64,000 bases of DNA from Hysterangium stoloniferum (Eukaryota > Basidiomycota > Agaricomycetes > Hysterangiales > Hysterangiaceae). A program made the position numbers and the translations under genes. How positions within the stretch are numbered: the first letter of the stretch is position 1; every line of letters begins with the position of its first letter. The notes under the pieces are model-generated. The model was not told where the DNA came from and searched no databases. It worked only from the letters and a program-made list of their open reading frames with translations. The DNA is taken from assembly GCA_015178975.1 (NCBI GenBank), contig WHVD01000048.1, positions 1-64,000 of the forward strand, in the 5' to 3' direction. Positions 11,944 to 23,907 of the stretch are shown here, piece after piece.

Positions 11944-12214
11944 TATTAAAAATAGTATGAGTTGACTCTATTGCAATACACAATATACAAGGGTTTAATA
12001 AGCTTGTAATAAAAGTACTTGTGTCTCAATATCTTGTGTCAGTTAGTGTAGCACCTCCTGACAATATAGGTTGGATGCACTGGGAGGTGTATTGTGGTTC
12101 TGACACACATTAACCTCCAAATGCATGGTCCACAATTAGCATCTTCATATGAAAAGTTGCAATAATTGGTGGACTCCCCCTATAAAAAGGTGTGTTTCAT
12201 CATCAAATTTAACA
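11944..12214 (-). repeat. Copia 3' LTR
   Basis: 271 bp; on the minus strand it starts tgttaaattt and ends tatttttaata. It carries a TATAAAAA-like signal. It is almost identical to 17247-17517. Confidence 0.93.
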
Positions 12215-12252
12215 CACCCCCTTGATGAAACACTTTTTAATCCCATATCTGT

Positions 12253-13920
12253 TCAATTTCCTAATCCCATCATAGATCTGAACTTTTCCACCTTTGGTTT
12301 TGGTAATGCTTTGGTTAAGATATCTGCCAGCATTTCATCTGTTTGTAGGTAGATAGGGTTGATTGATTCCATGTCACATAACCAGTAGTAGCATAGGTCC
12401 AGATGTTTCATTCGTCCATGATGTTCTGGATTCTTGGCTACAGTTAGTGCTGACTGGTTGTCAATGAAGAGTTTTGATGGACATGGTGCCTTGTATCCCA
12501 ATTCCTTTAACAGGTTCTGCATCCAACAGATCTCCTTCCCTGCTGCAACTGCAGCAACATATTCAGCTTCTGTGGTGGATAGTGTCACAATTGGTTGAAG
12601 TTTGCTGCTCCAACATACTGCTCCTGATCCCACTTTGATTATGTACCCTGTTGTTGATTTTCCACTGTCCTTGTCTCCACCATAACTAGCATCACTGAAG
12701 CCAACGAATAGATCTGTATTTAATGGATCAGGACCATATGTGAGTTTCATATCCATAGTTCCCTTCAAATATTGGAATAGATGCTTGACAGCCTTCCAAT
12801 GTGCTATACCAGGGTTTGAATTAAACCGAGCCAATACTCCTGCAGTGTATGCAATGTCGGGAGGGGTGGTAGTGGCCAAGTACATCATGGACCCAACTGC
12901 ATTAATGTAGGGAATGTCACGCATTTCATTCTGTTCCTCCATGGTTTTGGGTGACTGATCTGATGATAGTTTTGCCCCTGGATCCATGGGTGTACCCACT
13001 GTATGACAATTTGACATCCCAAATTCCTGTAATTTGTTCAAGATGTACTGGCATTGTGATAGAGAGATAGTCCGCTTTTCTCAATCTCGTGTGATTTCAA
13101 TGCCTAATAGGAAAGATGTAGGTCCTAGATCCCTGAGTTTGAAATGTGTAGCTAATTCAGCTACAAAATCATCCAGGACTTTTTCGGATGGTCCTGCAAG
13201 GGTGATGTCATCTACAAATATGGGAACAATGACTTTGATTCCATCTTGTTGATAGATATAGACCGATGGATCAGAATAAATCTGCTTGAAGTCCATTTTC
13301 TCTAGTACACTCTGCAGGTGTTTGCTCCAGAGATTGCTTGCCTGCTTGAGTCCATAGAGCGACTTGTCTAGTCTACATGCTACATCTGATCCTCCTTGGT
13401 GAAATCCTTCTGGCTGGACCATGTATATTTCTGCATCAATATCACTGTTGATGAATGCATGTGATATGTCAACTGATCGGAGGTGAAGGCCTTCTGCTGC
13501 AGCCAGTGCTAATACTAGACGAATAGTAGCATGGCACATTGTTGGGGCAAAAATCTCTGTATAGTCAAATCCTGGTCTCTGGTTGTATCCTTTAGCAACC
13601 AATTGTGCCTTAAACTGTTCTATTGATCCATCTGCCTTTCGTTTCACTTTGAAAACCCATTTTGATCCTATAGCCTTTTTTCCTGGTGGTAGTTTCATTA
13701 TAGTCCAAGTTCCATTGCTCATGTGTATGTTTATTTCCTCCAAGGCTGCCTCTCTCCATTGTCTTGCCTGTGGACCATTCATTGCCTCTGTAAATGTCCT
13801 TGGTTCAGAAATAATTGACACATGTGCCTCCTCCAATTCCACTTCATCGGTACTGTCAGAAGTGGTAGGATTGGGTTCCCAGGTTTTCCACCATTCATTA
13901 GGAGGTTTCTTGTTGCGCAA
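12253..13920 (-). pseudogene. Copia reverse transcriptase and RNase H region
   Basis: The minus strand encodes the copia RT, with GSKWVFKVKRKADGSIEQFK, DVACRLDKSLYGLKQA and the VPIFVDDITLAG catalytic segment. The RNase H part has LFVGFSDASYGGDKDSGKS and STTEAEYVAA. The region ends beside the 3' LTR. As part of a fossil element it is not contiguous in one frame. Confidence 0.9.
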
Positions 13921-13926
13921 AGGTTT

Positions 13927-16320
13927 TCAAATAGCAATTGGTCTGTTATCTTCCTCCTCCTCTTCCTCCTCCTCATTATCTGTGATCTGGGGGGATGGTG
14001 TGATAACATTGTCTTTGGATTCAGGTACAGGGAAATCATGATCCTCCACAGGGGCAGTTGGTAATTCACTCAGTAGATTATCATCTTCTTCAACAACTGG
14101 ACCCCCTGGGATATAATCCCTAGTACTTGATTCATCCTTCCCACCAGTATCTGGAACTTGTGGTGGTTGGTGTTTCCATGTGTATCGTTCATCAAATTCA
14201 GCTCGTTCACTGATCACTATCCTTCTTGTCAATGGGTTGTAGAATAACCATCCCTTATACCCTTCAGGATACCCAATGAAGATGCATTTCTCCATGTGAG
14301 ATCCCAGGCTTGATCGTTTATCCTTTTGAATGTGGACATATGCAATGCATCCCCAAACTCTGATGTGACTGATATTTGGTTTCCTTTTGTGCCAAATTTC
14401 ATATGGGGTTTTGTCCTTTAAGGCAGATGATGGGCAGTGGTTCCAGATGTGTACAAATGCAGCCAGGCAGTACTCCCAGAAGTTCTTGGGTAGTTCAGAC
14501 TCTGTTAGCATGGTTGTAATCCCTTCTGCTAATGTCCAGTTTGCACGCTCTGCCATTCCGTTTTGCTGAGGTCTATTACGGACTGTATGCTGATGCAAGA
14601 TACCATGTTTATCGGTGAATTCAATGAATGCCCTTGACATATATTCTCCACCCTTGTCATCCCTAAGTTTCTTTATTTTCCGTCCAAGGAGGTTTTCTGC
14701 AAATGCTTTGTACCGTTTGAATGCCCAGAAAACACCACTTTTGGACTTGATTGGGATGACGTAATAGAATCTTGAAGCCTCATCAATGAATGTAACCCAA
14801 TAGTAACATCCAGATCGGGATCTTGTGCCAATATAATGTAAATCTGTATGTACCAACTCCAAAGGTTCATTGCAGTGATGTTCTGAGGGGGGAAATGGGT
14901 TGGCATGCATCTTTCCTGCAAGACATGGTTCACAAATTGGATCTGGTTTATCCTTTGAATTAAGTACCAATCCTTTGACCATGTTTCTTCTCATTAGATT
15001 CTTTATCCCCTCATAGTGGTGATGTCCCAATCTTCTATGCCACAGAGACAGATCTAGAGGTAAAGTAGAGGACATGTGCACATTCTCCATTTTATTTATA
15101 ATAGTCTTGCCATCCAAGTAGCCCACATTTCGATCAGTGATTGATGCAGTGAATAAAAGATTCCCATGGCGATTAAATCTTATGGTTTTGGATGAAATGT
15201 GTACGTCAAATTCTTTATAATGTGTGAGGTATAGGACAGCAAGAAGATTATTATGTAAAGCTGGAACATGTAATACTTTTGTGAATTCAACCTCCTGGCT
15301 AACTCTTCCATCAATGATTGGTTGAAAAATAACACTCCCAACACCTTCAGAATATACAATTCTATTGTCTGCAAGTTTTATTGGGGTTCTGTATGGGGTA
15401 TAGGTGTGGAACCAGTTGTAATGGGGTGTCATATGCGATGTGGCCCCTGTGTCTGTATTCCAATCATAGATATTAGCTGAGGTTGCACATGCATCATGTT
15501 GTGAAAAGACACTTGCTTTTCCTGTCTGTTCCTCTACTTCCTCTATTTTTGCCTCTTCCATCTTGTTAGCACTGTTGCGTGACTGCCAGTATTGCTGTAT
15601 CTTTTCTTTATTCCTTGGCTTTGGACAGTCATAGCTGAGGTGCCCTTCCTTGTCACAATTATAGCAAACCATCTTTTTTCGATGCTTGATGGGTGCTTTG
15701 GCCCTATTAACCATTTCTCCACGGCGATTGCGATTTAGTTCCTCGCTTCTAAATGCCTGGAGAATGGTATTCTTGTCCAACTTCTCCATTAGTAATAATG
15801 ATGAGGAGAGGTGTGCATATTCCTCAGGAAGAGCCTGGATGAGTGCCATGCATTGTAATTCTTGATCCAACTTTTCAATTGTGAAGTCCTTTGGGCGCAG
15901 GTTTTGAATAGTCCCCATTGCTTTATCAATTCTGACACCCAAATCCATCAAAGACTCCTTTTCATCCTTTTGGATTGAGAATAGGTCATCATAGGCATTG
16001 AAGCGGGCTCCTGGTTTTTGTTGTAAGTGTGTCCTTTCCAACAAGTCCCACATTTTGATTGGATCTTCTTCAAATCCACGGAAATGCACCCTCTGATCAT
16101 TTTCCACCATAAGATATATCTCTGCAGCTGCTTTCTCTGCCTTTGTTTCCCACTTCTCAATGTTATCACTGCCATTTACTGGCATTTCTTTTCCACAAAC
16201 AAGCTTCCAATAACCCAACTTCATCAACCATGCCTTCATTTCTCCAGACCATTCTGGATAATTTTGGTTGTTTAATGGTTTGAATTTTGGTAATGATTCT
16301 GAGGATGTCATGCTTGACAC
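13927..16320 (-). pseudogene. Copia gag, protease and integrase region
   Basis: A 797-codon open stretch begins MTSSESLPKFKPLNNQNYPE-like and runs through a UBN2-type gag. A CCHC knuckle CYNCDKEGHLSYDC lies near residue 220. The aspartic protease signature DTGATSHM is near residue 290. A GAG_pre-integrase HRRLGHHHYEGIKNLMRR and an integrase core with HTDLHYIG, DDKGGEY and NGMAERAN follow. This covers the 5' part of the polyprotein only. Confidence 0.9.
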
Positions 16321-16451
16321 AGTAGGGAAATTTTCGAAAATCCGAAAATTAAGGTTTCTTGCTTATGCAAGCAAAAGTGACAGGCTCAACCAAACACAAA
16401 AGTTGGTTTGTTATGCCTCCAAATTCAAGTACTTATAGTAATGTGTATTAC

Positions 16452-17217
16452 TGTTACGACCGGACAATCCCGCCAGACTCAGGGCACTAACCCGTACGCC
16501 CCCACGTGCTACAAGCACCAATCGTCTGATTATAGGATTTCCCGCCTGGACTCCGTTATGACAAGACTTGTTACGTTCAACCACATTACGACACATATCA
16601 GTCACCGGACTTCCCCTGGACTCCGTCCCTGTCTATGTCCATCTTCATCCCATGCATCAGTCACCGGATCCCACTCAGAATCCCGTCACCACTCTATTTG
16701 AGCCCCGTTCCCGTTTTAGTCAAATGACCTGTCACAATTCGGACTCCGCTCCGTTCCGTCCCGTTCCTAACACCAAATTTGGTGTTTACATTTCCTGTTT
16801 GTGTTTTGTTAGTTTCGTTTTCATTATTACCGGATTAGTATGTTCATTCACTCCATGGTCTATTTAAACTGGCAGATGTTGTACATACAATCCAGTCAGA
16901 AAATTAGCTTAGATTCCCCCCTTTAATCTACTATATTTTCCGCCCTAAAACCCTACTCTTATCAGACCGCTCGCACTAGTCAGAGCCCACGGGCTCCGGC
17001 GCATCTATCTCTCTCAACGATCTCGACTCACGACTTACGACCTACGACCTACGACTTACGACCCACGAACCCCGCCTGGACTCCCCGGGCTTCCCGTCCG
17101 TCCGTTTGAAATTGGACAACATGATCTAGTGAGGGCGCAGCCTATAAGCTGAAGCCAAGTCCTACCGGATATCCCGTGGGTTTCTCTGGAGACCCGGCCT
17201 GTGTGTGTATCCTAACA
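16452..17217 (+). mobile_element. Solo LTR of Ty3 family A, nested in the copia element
   Basis: 766 bp beginning tgttacgaccgg and ending cctaaca. It is flanked by the 5-bp duplication attac (16447-16451 and 17218-17222). It matches the LTRs at 38660-39472 and 56156-56974. There is no internal region, so this is an insertion followed by LTR-LTR recombination, younger than the copia insertion it interrupts. Confidence 0.92.
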
Positions 17218-17246
17218 ATTACAATTAGAAGCCGGGGCCCATAACC

Positions 17247-17517
17247 TATTAAAAATAGTATGAGTTGACTCTATTGCAATACACAATATACAAGGGTTTA
17301 ATAAGCTTGTAATAAAAGTACTTGTGTCTCAATATCTTGTGTCAGTTAGTGTAGCACCTCCTGATAATATAGGTTGGATGCTCTGGGAGGTGTATTGTGG
17401 TTCTGACACACATTAACCTCCAAATGCATGGTCCACAATTAGCATCTTCATATGAAAAGTTGCAATAATTGGTGGACTCCCCCTATAAAAAGGTGTGTTT
17501 CATCATCAAATTTAACA
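17247..17517 (-). repeat. Copia 5' LTR
   Basis: 271 bp, partner of 11944-12214, followed on its outer side by the target duplication ataag at 17518-17522. Confidence 0.93.
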
Positions 17518-17720
17518 ATAAGAGCCCCCTTGCTTTACTCTTCCTAGATATCCGGAAACATAGCATTACATCTAACCAGTCTTCTCAAGCTCTTCCCACG
17601 AATTTAGGAATTTGCCGGCCAGTCCAAGAAATTCATCGAAAATATATTCCAAAGTCCCTAGCGATCTCATATTTGTTAACCTTATCCAGATGCAATGGTA
17701 TCGGTTAGTTAGCTAAGTTA

Positions 17721-18397
17721 CAGTTGTTCCAAGTACCTAAGGTGGAGTTCAGAATTTAAAAGAAATCCCGCCACAGACAAATTGTGCCATATCTCCAGAG
17801 TGGTAATTAAGACATAATAACATGTTATGTGTATGATATTGTATTTGGTGTTATGACAGGGTATTTAGTATTCAGTGAAATGTCATTGCAATGGTTCCCC
17901 TTAATTCAATTCTCTCTATATTTGCATATAAGCTGGTGGAATACTATGTATTGTATCCAAACATCACCTGAGCTGTGAGGCCTAATACTACCTTTTGAAC
18001 GAGTTATACTACTCACTACCAAGTGTGCATACAGTAAGTGGCACAACTTGTTCAAAGGGTGGTATTAAGCCTCACACCTTAGGGTATATTCATACACAAT
18101 ATATGGTATTAGTCCCACCAGCCTATATTCAAATTGAAGAAGAATTGAATGAAGGGCAACAAATTGCACTGATATTTCACTGAATATTAAATAGCATCTC
18201 ATTAGCCAACTATATACATAAATATATATACCTATACTATATACATAAATATATAGACCTAGACTATATAGCACATACCCCAAATTGTTTTGTCTTAATT
18301 GGGTCCCTTTCCTGAGATAAAGCACAATTTGTCTGTGGGTTGAAAGCAGAATTTTTTTTAAAACTTTGAACTCCACCTTAGGTACCCAGAATAACTG
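17721..18397. mobile_element. Foldback MITE 1 (Tc1/mariner-like, TA-flanked)
   Basis: 677 bp that is close to a full-length palindrome. Both ends read cagtt then a diverging few bases, then gtacctaaggtggagttca inward, and acagacaaattgtgc pairs further in. The two halves remain alignable to the centre near 18050. A TA dinucleotide lies outside each end, as expected for Tc1/mariner target sites. No transposase is encoded. A short further fragment of the family lies at about 19290-19400 in the opposite orientation. Confidence 0.85.
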
Positions 18398-18399
18398 TA

Positions 18400-21281
18400 A
18401 GTTCTTTGCGACTATATCAAGTTGCTTATCCGTTGGTTTTTTACAAGTTTTTTTGCATCTTTTACCCTAGTTCCTGAAGGTCCTTCCAATATAGTTGCCC
18501 ACCTGTAGAATTTTGGTTATGTAGCATTTTAGTTTTGGAGTAATGTAATGCCAAACCTTGTATCCCTCACTTCACTTATTGGCCTTTCTGATCCCCAGAG
18601 GATAGAGGTGACAACTGTTCCATGGAATTAGTTAACCACAACACATGCCCAAGGTGTTATAATTGAAGGGTTATCACATGCTCTGTTAGAAATTAGGATC
18701 TAATAGTGAACTCAGTCTCGTATAATAGATATAACAGACTATATATAAAATACCTAATAGTGAACTACAGTACATGTAAGCATACTGGAACACATAATAA
18801 TAAAAAGCGGCTCACCTCAGTCTCATATAATAGACATAATGGACTGAGGTGTGGGGGTATTCTGGCTATAGTATATATACTAGGAACAGCAATTAGTGAT
18901 ATGAACGAAGGTGATATGTATGTAGTAAGGGGAATATGAGACAATGAGACATGCGGGCCCCACCTTTGTTCCTTATGTGCCCATGTGGTCCCTTGACCCT
19001 GCATACTCTTGTTCATCTAAATATAGCAAGAGGTTTTACGGTGTTATACAACATGCTCCTGATCACAAGGACAACTAAGGCAGTTACATATACTATACCA
19101 CAAGGTTATGAGGTACTGATCATGCCTTGCAACCATTTCAGTTGCTATGTCCCATATTTTTCCGATATTGTCTACCCTCTCATTTCTATTCCTTAAACTT
19201 CATATAAGAACAATCAATGTTGCCACTCAATACCTCAGTCGATTCTCACTGTGTGTCGACTGAGGTATGTTACCCATCTATATTTTCTATATTGTATAGA
19301 TCTATATATTTATGTATATAGTTGGCTTTATGAGATGCTATTTAATATTTAGTGAAATATGAGTGCAATGGCTTCCTTTCATTCATGTCAGTCCAAGTCC
19401 ATGATAATTCCTTTGCCTTAGACAGTATGTACTGTATATTGGCAGTCTACTTGGTGATGTTGCACTAGATATATAACAAAGATTGAATATTGCTATGAAA
19501 TCAGCTGAGTTTGGTCAAAAAGAGAGGTTGGATGATGTTGATCATGAGTCTACAATGATATTGCTGTCTTATACAACTGTTATATGTATCTAGTCAGTTG
19601 GACTATACATATATGTGATGGAGGCTGGATATGGTCAGGATGTTGGAAGTGAGATCAGCTGAGAATTTAATATACTATAGAGACCTTAAGTTCCTAAGTC
19701 AAGTACTAAACCAAGGATCAAAGACTGTGAATGGGTGGGATTTAGCTTCAGTTTATATGCTGCACCATTACAAACTATGCAGCTGTCCTGGTTTCAAATG
19801 AATTTGTGACTTCAGGATGGGCAAGGAATAGGATTAGAAGAGGAATGAGCCTGCAGCTCAGGAAATATAAACGTATTCAGATGTAAGTTTAAATGTAATG
19901 TGATGTAACACAATATTCAGATTGGATTGAAAATACTATTTCTCCATGTATATATAGATAGTGGAATTATTTTAATAACAATCCAGAGATATAACAAGGA
20001 TGCAAGGGATACATATATGTTAAGCTCAGGCCTTACTGGGCAGGAGTGAACTGGGGAAAATCTGTAGAAGTTCCAAGGCTTCATCTTATGTGCTGTGCTT
20101 TTGCATGATCATTGGGTCTTAGCTTCAGACAGGGGGGGGGGTACAATTATCCCAGAAAGTCTGAAAGTACATGACTGGTCAAAGAGTTGGGAAACCCAGG
20201 GGTTCTGAAATATACTGGTGTCAAGTTTCATAGTTTAGCTTATAGAAGATAGGTTGTAGCTAAGTTGATATGCTGATTGAATTGTGGTTTAAAAAGATTA
20301 ATAGACTATATAGACTAATTTATTATTGTACTACTAATCTGCTGAAACAAAAAGACAAGACATGTGAGTGAGAAAATAACAGGATTAACCATTCTGGAGT
20401 ATATGGGTCAAGTTGATATGGGAACAGGTACCAAAACACAATATCAAGTGAATATATACATGTCAAAATGTAATGAGGAACAAACTGGGTCACAGATTAG
20501 TAAGTGTCTAGAGAATATGAGAAGTCCATATGAGGTCCAGGTCAGAAGCCACTCTTATAGCAAGGAAGGGCTATTACTGGGAGGATCTGGGTCCTAACAA
20601 CACAATACAATGAGACTAAGATGGGAAAACAACAAGAACAATAAACCCCAATGAGAATGGATATTGGATACTAAGACATCAGCTGAGATATATTGATTGG
20701 GTATAACATTATAGCTGAGAATATGGTCAGCATGGTCATAACAATATTCATTCTCTTAGGTGGTGTTTTTTTTTTCTGTATTATTATAGCTTTCTCTTTG
20801 GTTGTGTCATGAAACAGGTAAATTTGATATCAATTACTCAAGCCATCGATTAAACTGTCATGCTACAGTCCATTTTACCACCCTCAATACAATCTAGGTT
20901 TGATTAGTATACCTTTTGTTCTCTAATCTTACAGAGACAATTGCTATGATGCACATATTCAACATACCAATATTACTGCTTAACCCATATTGACCCTACT
21001 AGCTTTCTAAACTATTGATGTTTGATACATGTAGTTAAAATAGCTATTTGTGAATGAACAGTCAATACTCAAGGTGTATATCTTTTCTTAGTTACGTTAG
21101 TTTAAGACAATTGTAATTGTGCATGTGCAGTTGGCAGCATCATTTTATGTATATAAACAGCAGAGCTGAATTATGAAATACAAGCCTTTTAAACCATCTT
21201 AAACTACACAGTATCATCCCATTTGCATTTATGCATCTTATTCCACATGTTCTAGGTTTACAGGATCTTACCTTCTCAGGT
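18400..21281. other. AT-rich loop DNA without genes
   Basis: About 2.9 kb with no supported coding region. It holds a MITE 1 fragment (about 19290-19400), a direct repeat built on cagtctcgtataatagat and cagtctcatataatagac (about 18710 and 18818), and two perfect short inverted repeats built on acctcagtc (18813-18851 and 19231-19268). Confidence 0.6.
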
Positions 21282-21283
21282 TA

Positions 21284-21900
21284 CAGCCCTTTGCATTATG
21301 TAAGGCACATGCTAGATTTGCAGGAAAATATTGCTGAAAATTGTGAACCATGTAACTCTCTCAATAATTGACCAATTGCCTTGTTTCCCAAAATTGCAGT
21401 CCATTTGAGCTTGTGAACCAATTCATAAGCCAACAGATGTGTCCCTCCAAATGAGCTTGTAATATGTTGTTTTATATGTATCTAGGTAGTAAAAAATGAC
21501 AGTGCCTGGCTTTTGCTGTCTAAATACCAGCTGCAAACCAGTATGAGGGTAGTTGTATGCATTTACTCAGCAAACTCACTCACATTAGCTCTGACTGCAA
21601 AAGCCAAACACTGTCATTTTTTACTACATAGATACATGTAAAACAACATATTACAAGCTCATTGGGAGTGACACATCTGTTGGCTCATGAATTGGTTCAA
21701 GCTCAAATGGACTGATTTTGGGAAACATGCTGTAGGTCAAATTTTGGAGTTATAACATTGTAATATACTAGATATATAGTAAAATACATATATGAAGTTA
21801 CAAGACAATTGGTCAATTATTGAGAAAGCTACAAAGTTTGCAATTTTCAGCAATATTTCCCCACAAGTCTAGCACACACCTTACATAATGCAAAGAGTTG
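21284..21900. mobile_element. Foldback MITE 2 (TA-flanked)
   Basis: 617 bp nearly palindromic over its whole length. The left end reads cagccctttgcattatgtaa and the right end, reversed, reads caactctttgcattatgtaa. Inner segments such as gccaacagatgtgtc and ataattgaccaatt pair with their reverse complements. TA lies outside both ends. It has no coding capacity and a sequence unrelated to MITE 1 apart from the layout and the ca at each tip. Confidence 0.83.
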
Positions 21901-22099
21901 TAATGAGAATTCTCCTTGTCATTAATATGACGTACCTTAGTTACACAATCCAAATGAAAGCAATTTGTTCCCTTTCCCATATTCTATTCTACCTTTAAAT
22001 ACTCACAAATAATAACCCTAAATTAATAGACTACTGACACACTCAGCCCTTTCATATATTATAGTTGTTGTCTTTAAGTTGCTGCTAAGTAATTAAGGA

Positions 22100-22952
22100 T
22101 TCTGTGAAGACCTGTTCCTGGAGACTCTACAAAGTATTTCTCAGATATCATATCAGGTTCCAAACCATCTTCCAGACTAGTATCAAGATCCAGAATCCAC
22201 TGGAACCTGACCCTCATCCCTCAAGTACCCTTCAACTCAAATCACATTCTGGTATTCTGTCCTTGACTAGGCACCTCCTGTTATGACCCCATCAGACTCT
22301 GCCCTTTCCCAGCTGGCATCTCAGGACACTTGATCATTTCCTCACATTTGTTCTATGTATATACATCTTTAATCCAAGACCCAACCTTCACTCAATCATG
22401 CCTGTCAACCCTTGTCACTTCTCTATGCCAATGTTCCAACCTGCCTGGAACCCATGGCATTCTCAGAAAAACTGACTTACCTTTCCCTCTCACTTCTTTT
22501 TTGCCACCTCCTCTCACACCTGATCGGCCTCCTGCTGCCTCTTCTTCACATGCACCACATCCCAGTGCTTGCACGCAACCTCTTCCACTGCCAGTTTCTT
22601 TTCCTCAGCCTCTATGGCCACCAGCTCCTCCCTTCTCCTTCCACTCCTCCTCCTTGTGTGCCTTCCTCTTCTCCTCCAGCAGTCATCGATGTTCCTGTGC
22701 ACTAGATGGTCCACTCGGGACTGACATGGTAGTGACCGTCAACTGAACTGGGAATGGCTTTGACCCCGAACCCATGGTCATGTTGGTCGAGGAAGAGAAG
22801 TGGAAAATCAAGCACCAGAACCCCTCGAATTTTTATATGTAAATTTTTACCGAGTCACATGATGTTTTGACACACCAACCATACCCGACAAGTTTTATGT
22901 ACGGAATCTAGATTTTCGGCCTCCTTGGGATTTCAGCCAAATGGGGGGATAC
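22100..22952 (+). mobile_element. 3' internal fragment of Ty3 family B
   Basis: This segment runs up to the family B LTR at 22953 and stands where family A elements carry their antisense gene region. Part of it (about 22135-22460) recurs in reverse orientation at about 58848-59040, again next to LTR debris. On the minus strand (about 22392-22785) lies a glutamate- and lysine-rich segment starting MTMGSGSKPFPVQ, laid out like the family A antisense region. Fossil; only the 3' end of the element is present. Confidence 0.6.
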
Positions 22953-23680
22953 TGTTACAACTGTGTCGCAACCTGACAGTCCCCGAGGTTATCGCCACAT
23001 TTCAAGTTATTGTTCAAGTCATCACATCAGAAACTGTCAGTCTCCCGATGCTGATGTATGCTTTCGTGGTGATCAAACTCTGTTTATGCCCCCATCAAAA
23101 TATACTCATACTATCTGGTTAAACTCTGACACATCCCTTTTTATTATGATGATCTGTTCTACTCTATGTTTCACATATGTCTATATATACTTGTAACCCT
23201 CAGAGTATTTCCTTTTCTTGTAATCCCACTCTCAGTTATTTAACAGCCTCTGAACTAATTGTAACCTTCCCGTTCCTAGTCAAGTTTATTTGTCAGTAAT
23301 GTTTCCGCTCTTCTCTTAGTTGGTATTTTCTAGATGCCAATAATTTGTATATGAATCTGCTGTAGTTGTAGTTAATGGGCAATCAGAATATCAACTCAGG
23401 ATACCCTTTTCACCTCTAGAAGTCTCATACTAAGTATTCTGCTATCTGCCTTCGTGTGCACTTACCCACTTTCGGTTTCTGACCCTCTTGGCCCGACACT
23501 CGACTTATCCTTCCGATTGGTAGTTTGCTGAGAGGTATTTGTTAGGACTAGTCTTCGCCTGTCTGAAATTTAAGGACACCCAACAGATAGTTGCGAGAGT
23601 GCAGCACATAAGCTGAAGCCAAGTCCTTCCGATCAGTCCTTGTCGCCCTACCAACACCAGTCAGTTTTCAGTTCTTAACA
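22953..23680 (+). repeat. LTR of Ty3 family B, copy 1
   Basis: 728 bp, starts tgttacaactgtg and ends ttcttaaca. A second copy lies at 60466-61207. The flanks do not match each other, in keeping with a 3' LTR of a partial element. About 105 bp of unassigned sequence separates it from the right palindrome arm. Confidence 0.8.
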
Positions 23681-23907
23681 ATAGTAGTACTTCCCATTTT
23701 GGGCAAGGGCACCCAAACCAGGTCTACATGTGATTAATATGCACTAAGACAATTGAAGGTGAATTTGGATTTGGAAACTTACAAGAGATGCTTGTGCAAA
23801 GGTTGAGTAGCATGGTTATTTAGCTGTTGAGCTGTTGAGCTATTTAAAACACAACTGTAAGAGGTCATCCAAATATCAAACAAGCTCACATACCATTCTG
23901 ATTGAGG

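Larger units (their letters stand above)
11944..17517 (-). mobile_element. Ty1/copia retrotransposon, near-complete, young
   Basis: Both ends carry a 271-bp LTR and are flanked by the 5-bp direct repeat ataag (11939-11943 and 17518-17522). By eye the LTRs differ at two positions, so the insertion is recent. The element reads on the minus strand in the order gag, protease, integrase, reverse transcriptase, RNase H, which is the copia order. A purine tract aagggggtg precedes the 3' LTR. The coding region is fossil, with about two breaks. A solo Ty3 LTR is inserted in the leader between the 5' LTR and gag. It sits in host DNA of the palindrome loop. Confidence 0.93.

Noticed and set aside
13583-14041. 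A 152-codon plus-strand ORF with a poly-serine run
   Set aside because: It is the complement of the acidic Glu run in the copia polyprotein.
22330-22746. A proline- and serine-rich plus-strand ORF of 138 codons
   Set aside because: It is the complement of the Glu/Lys-rich antisense region of Ty3 family B, and its composition is explained by that.
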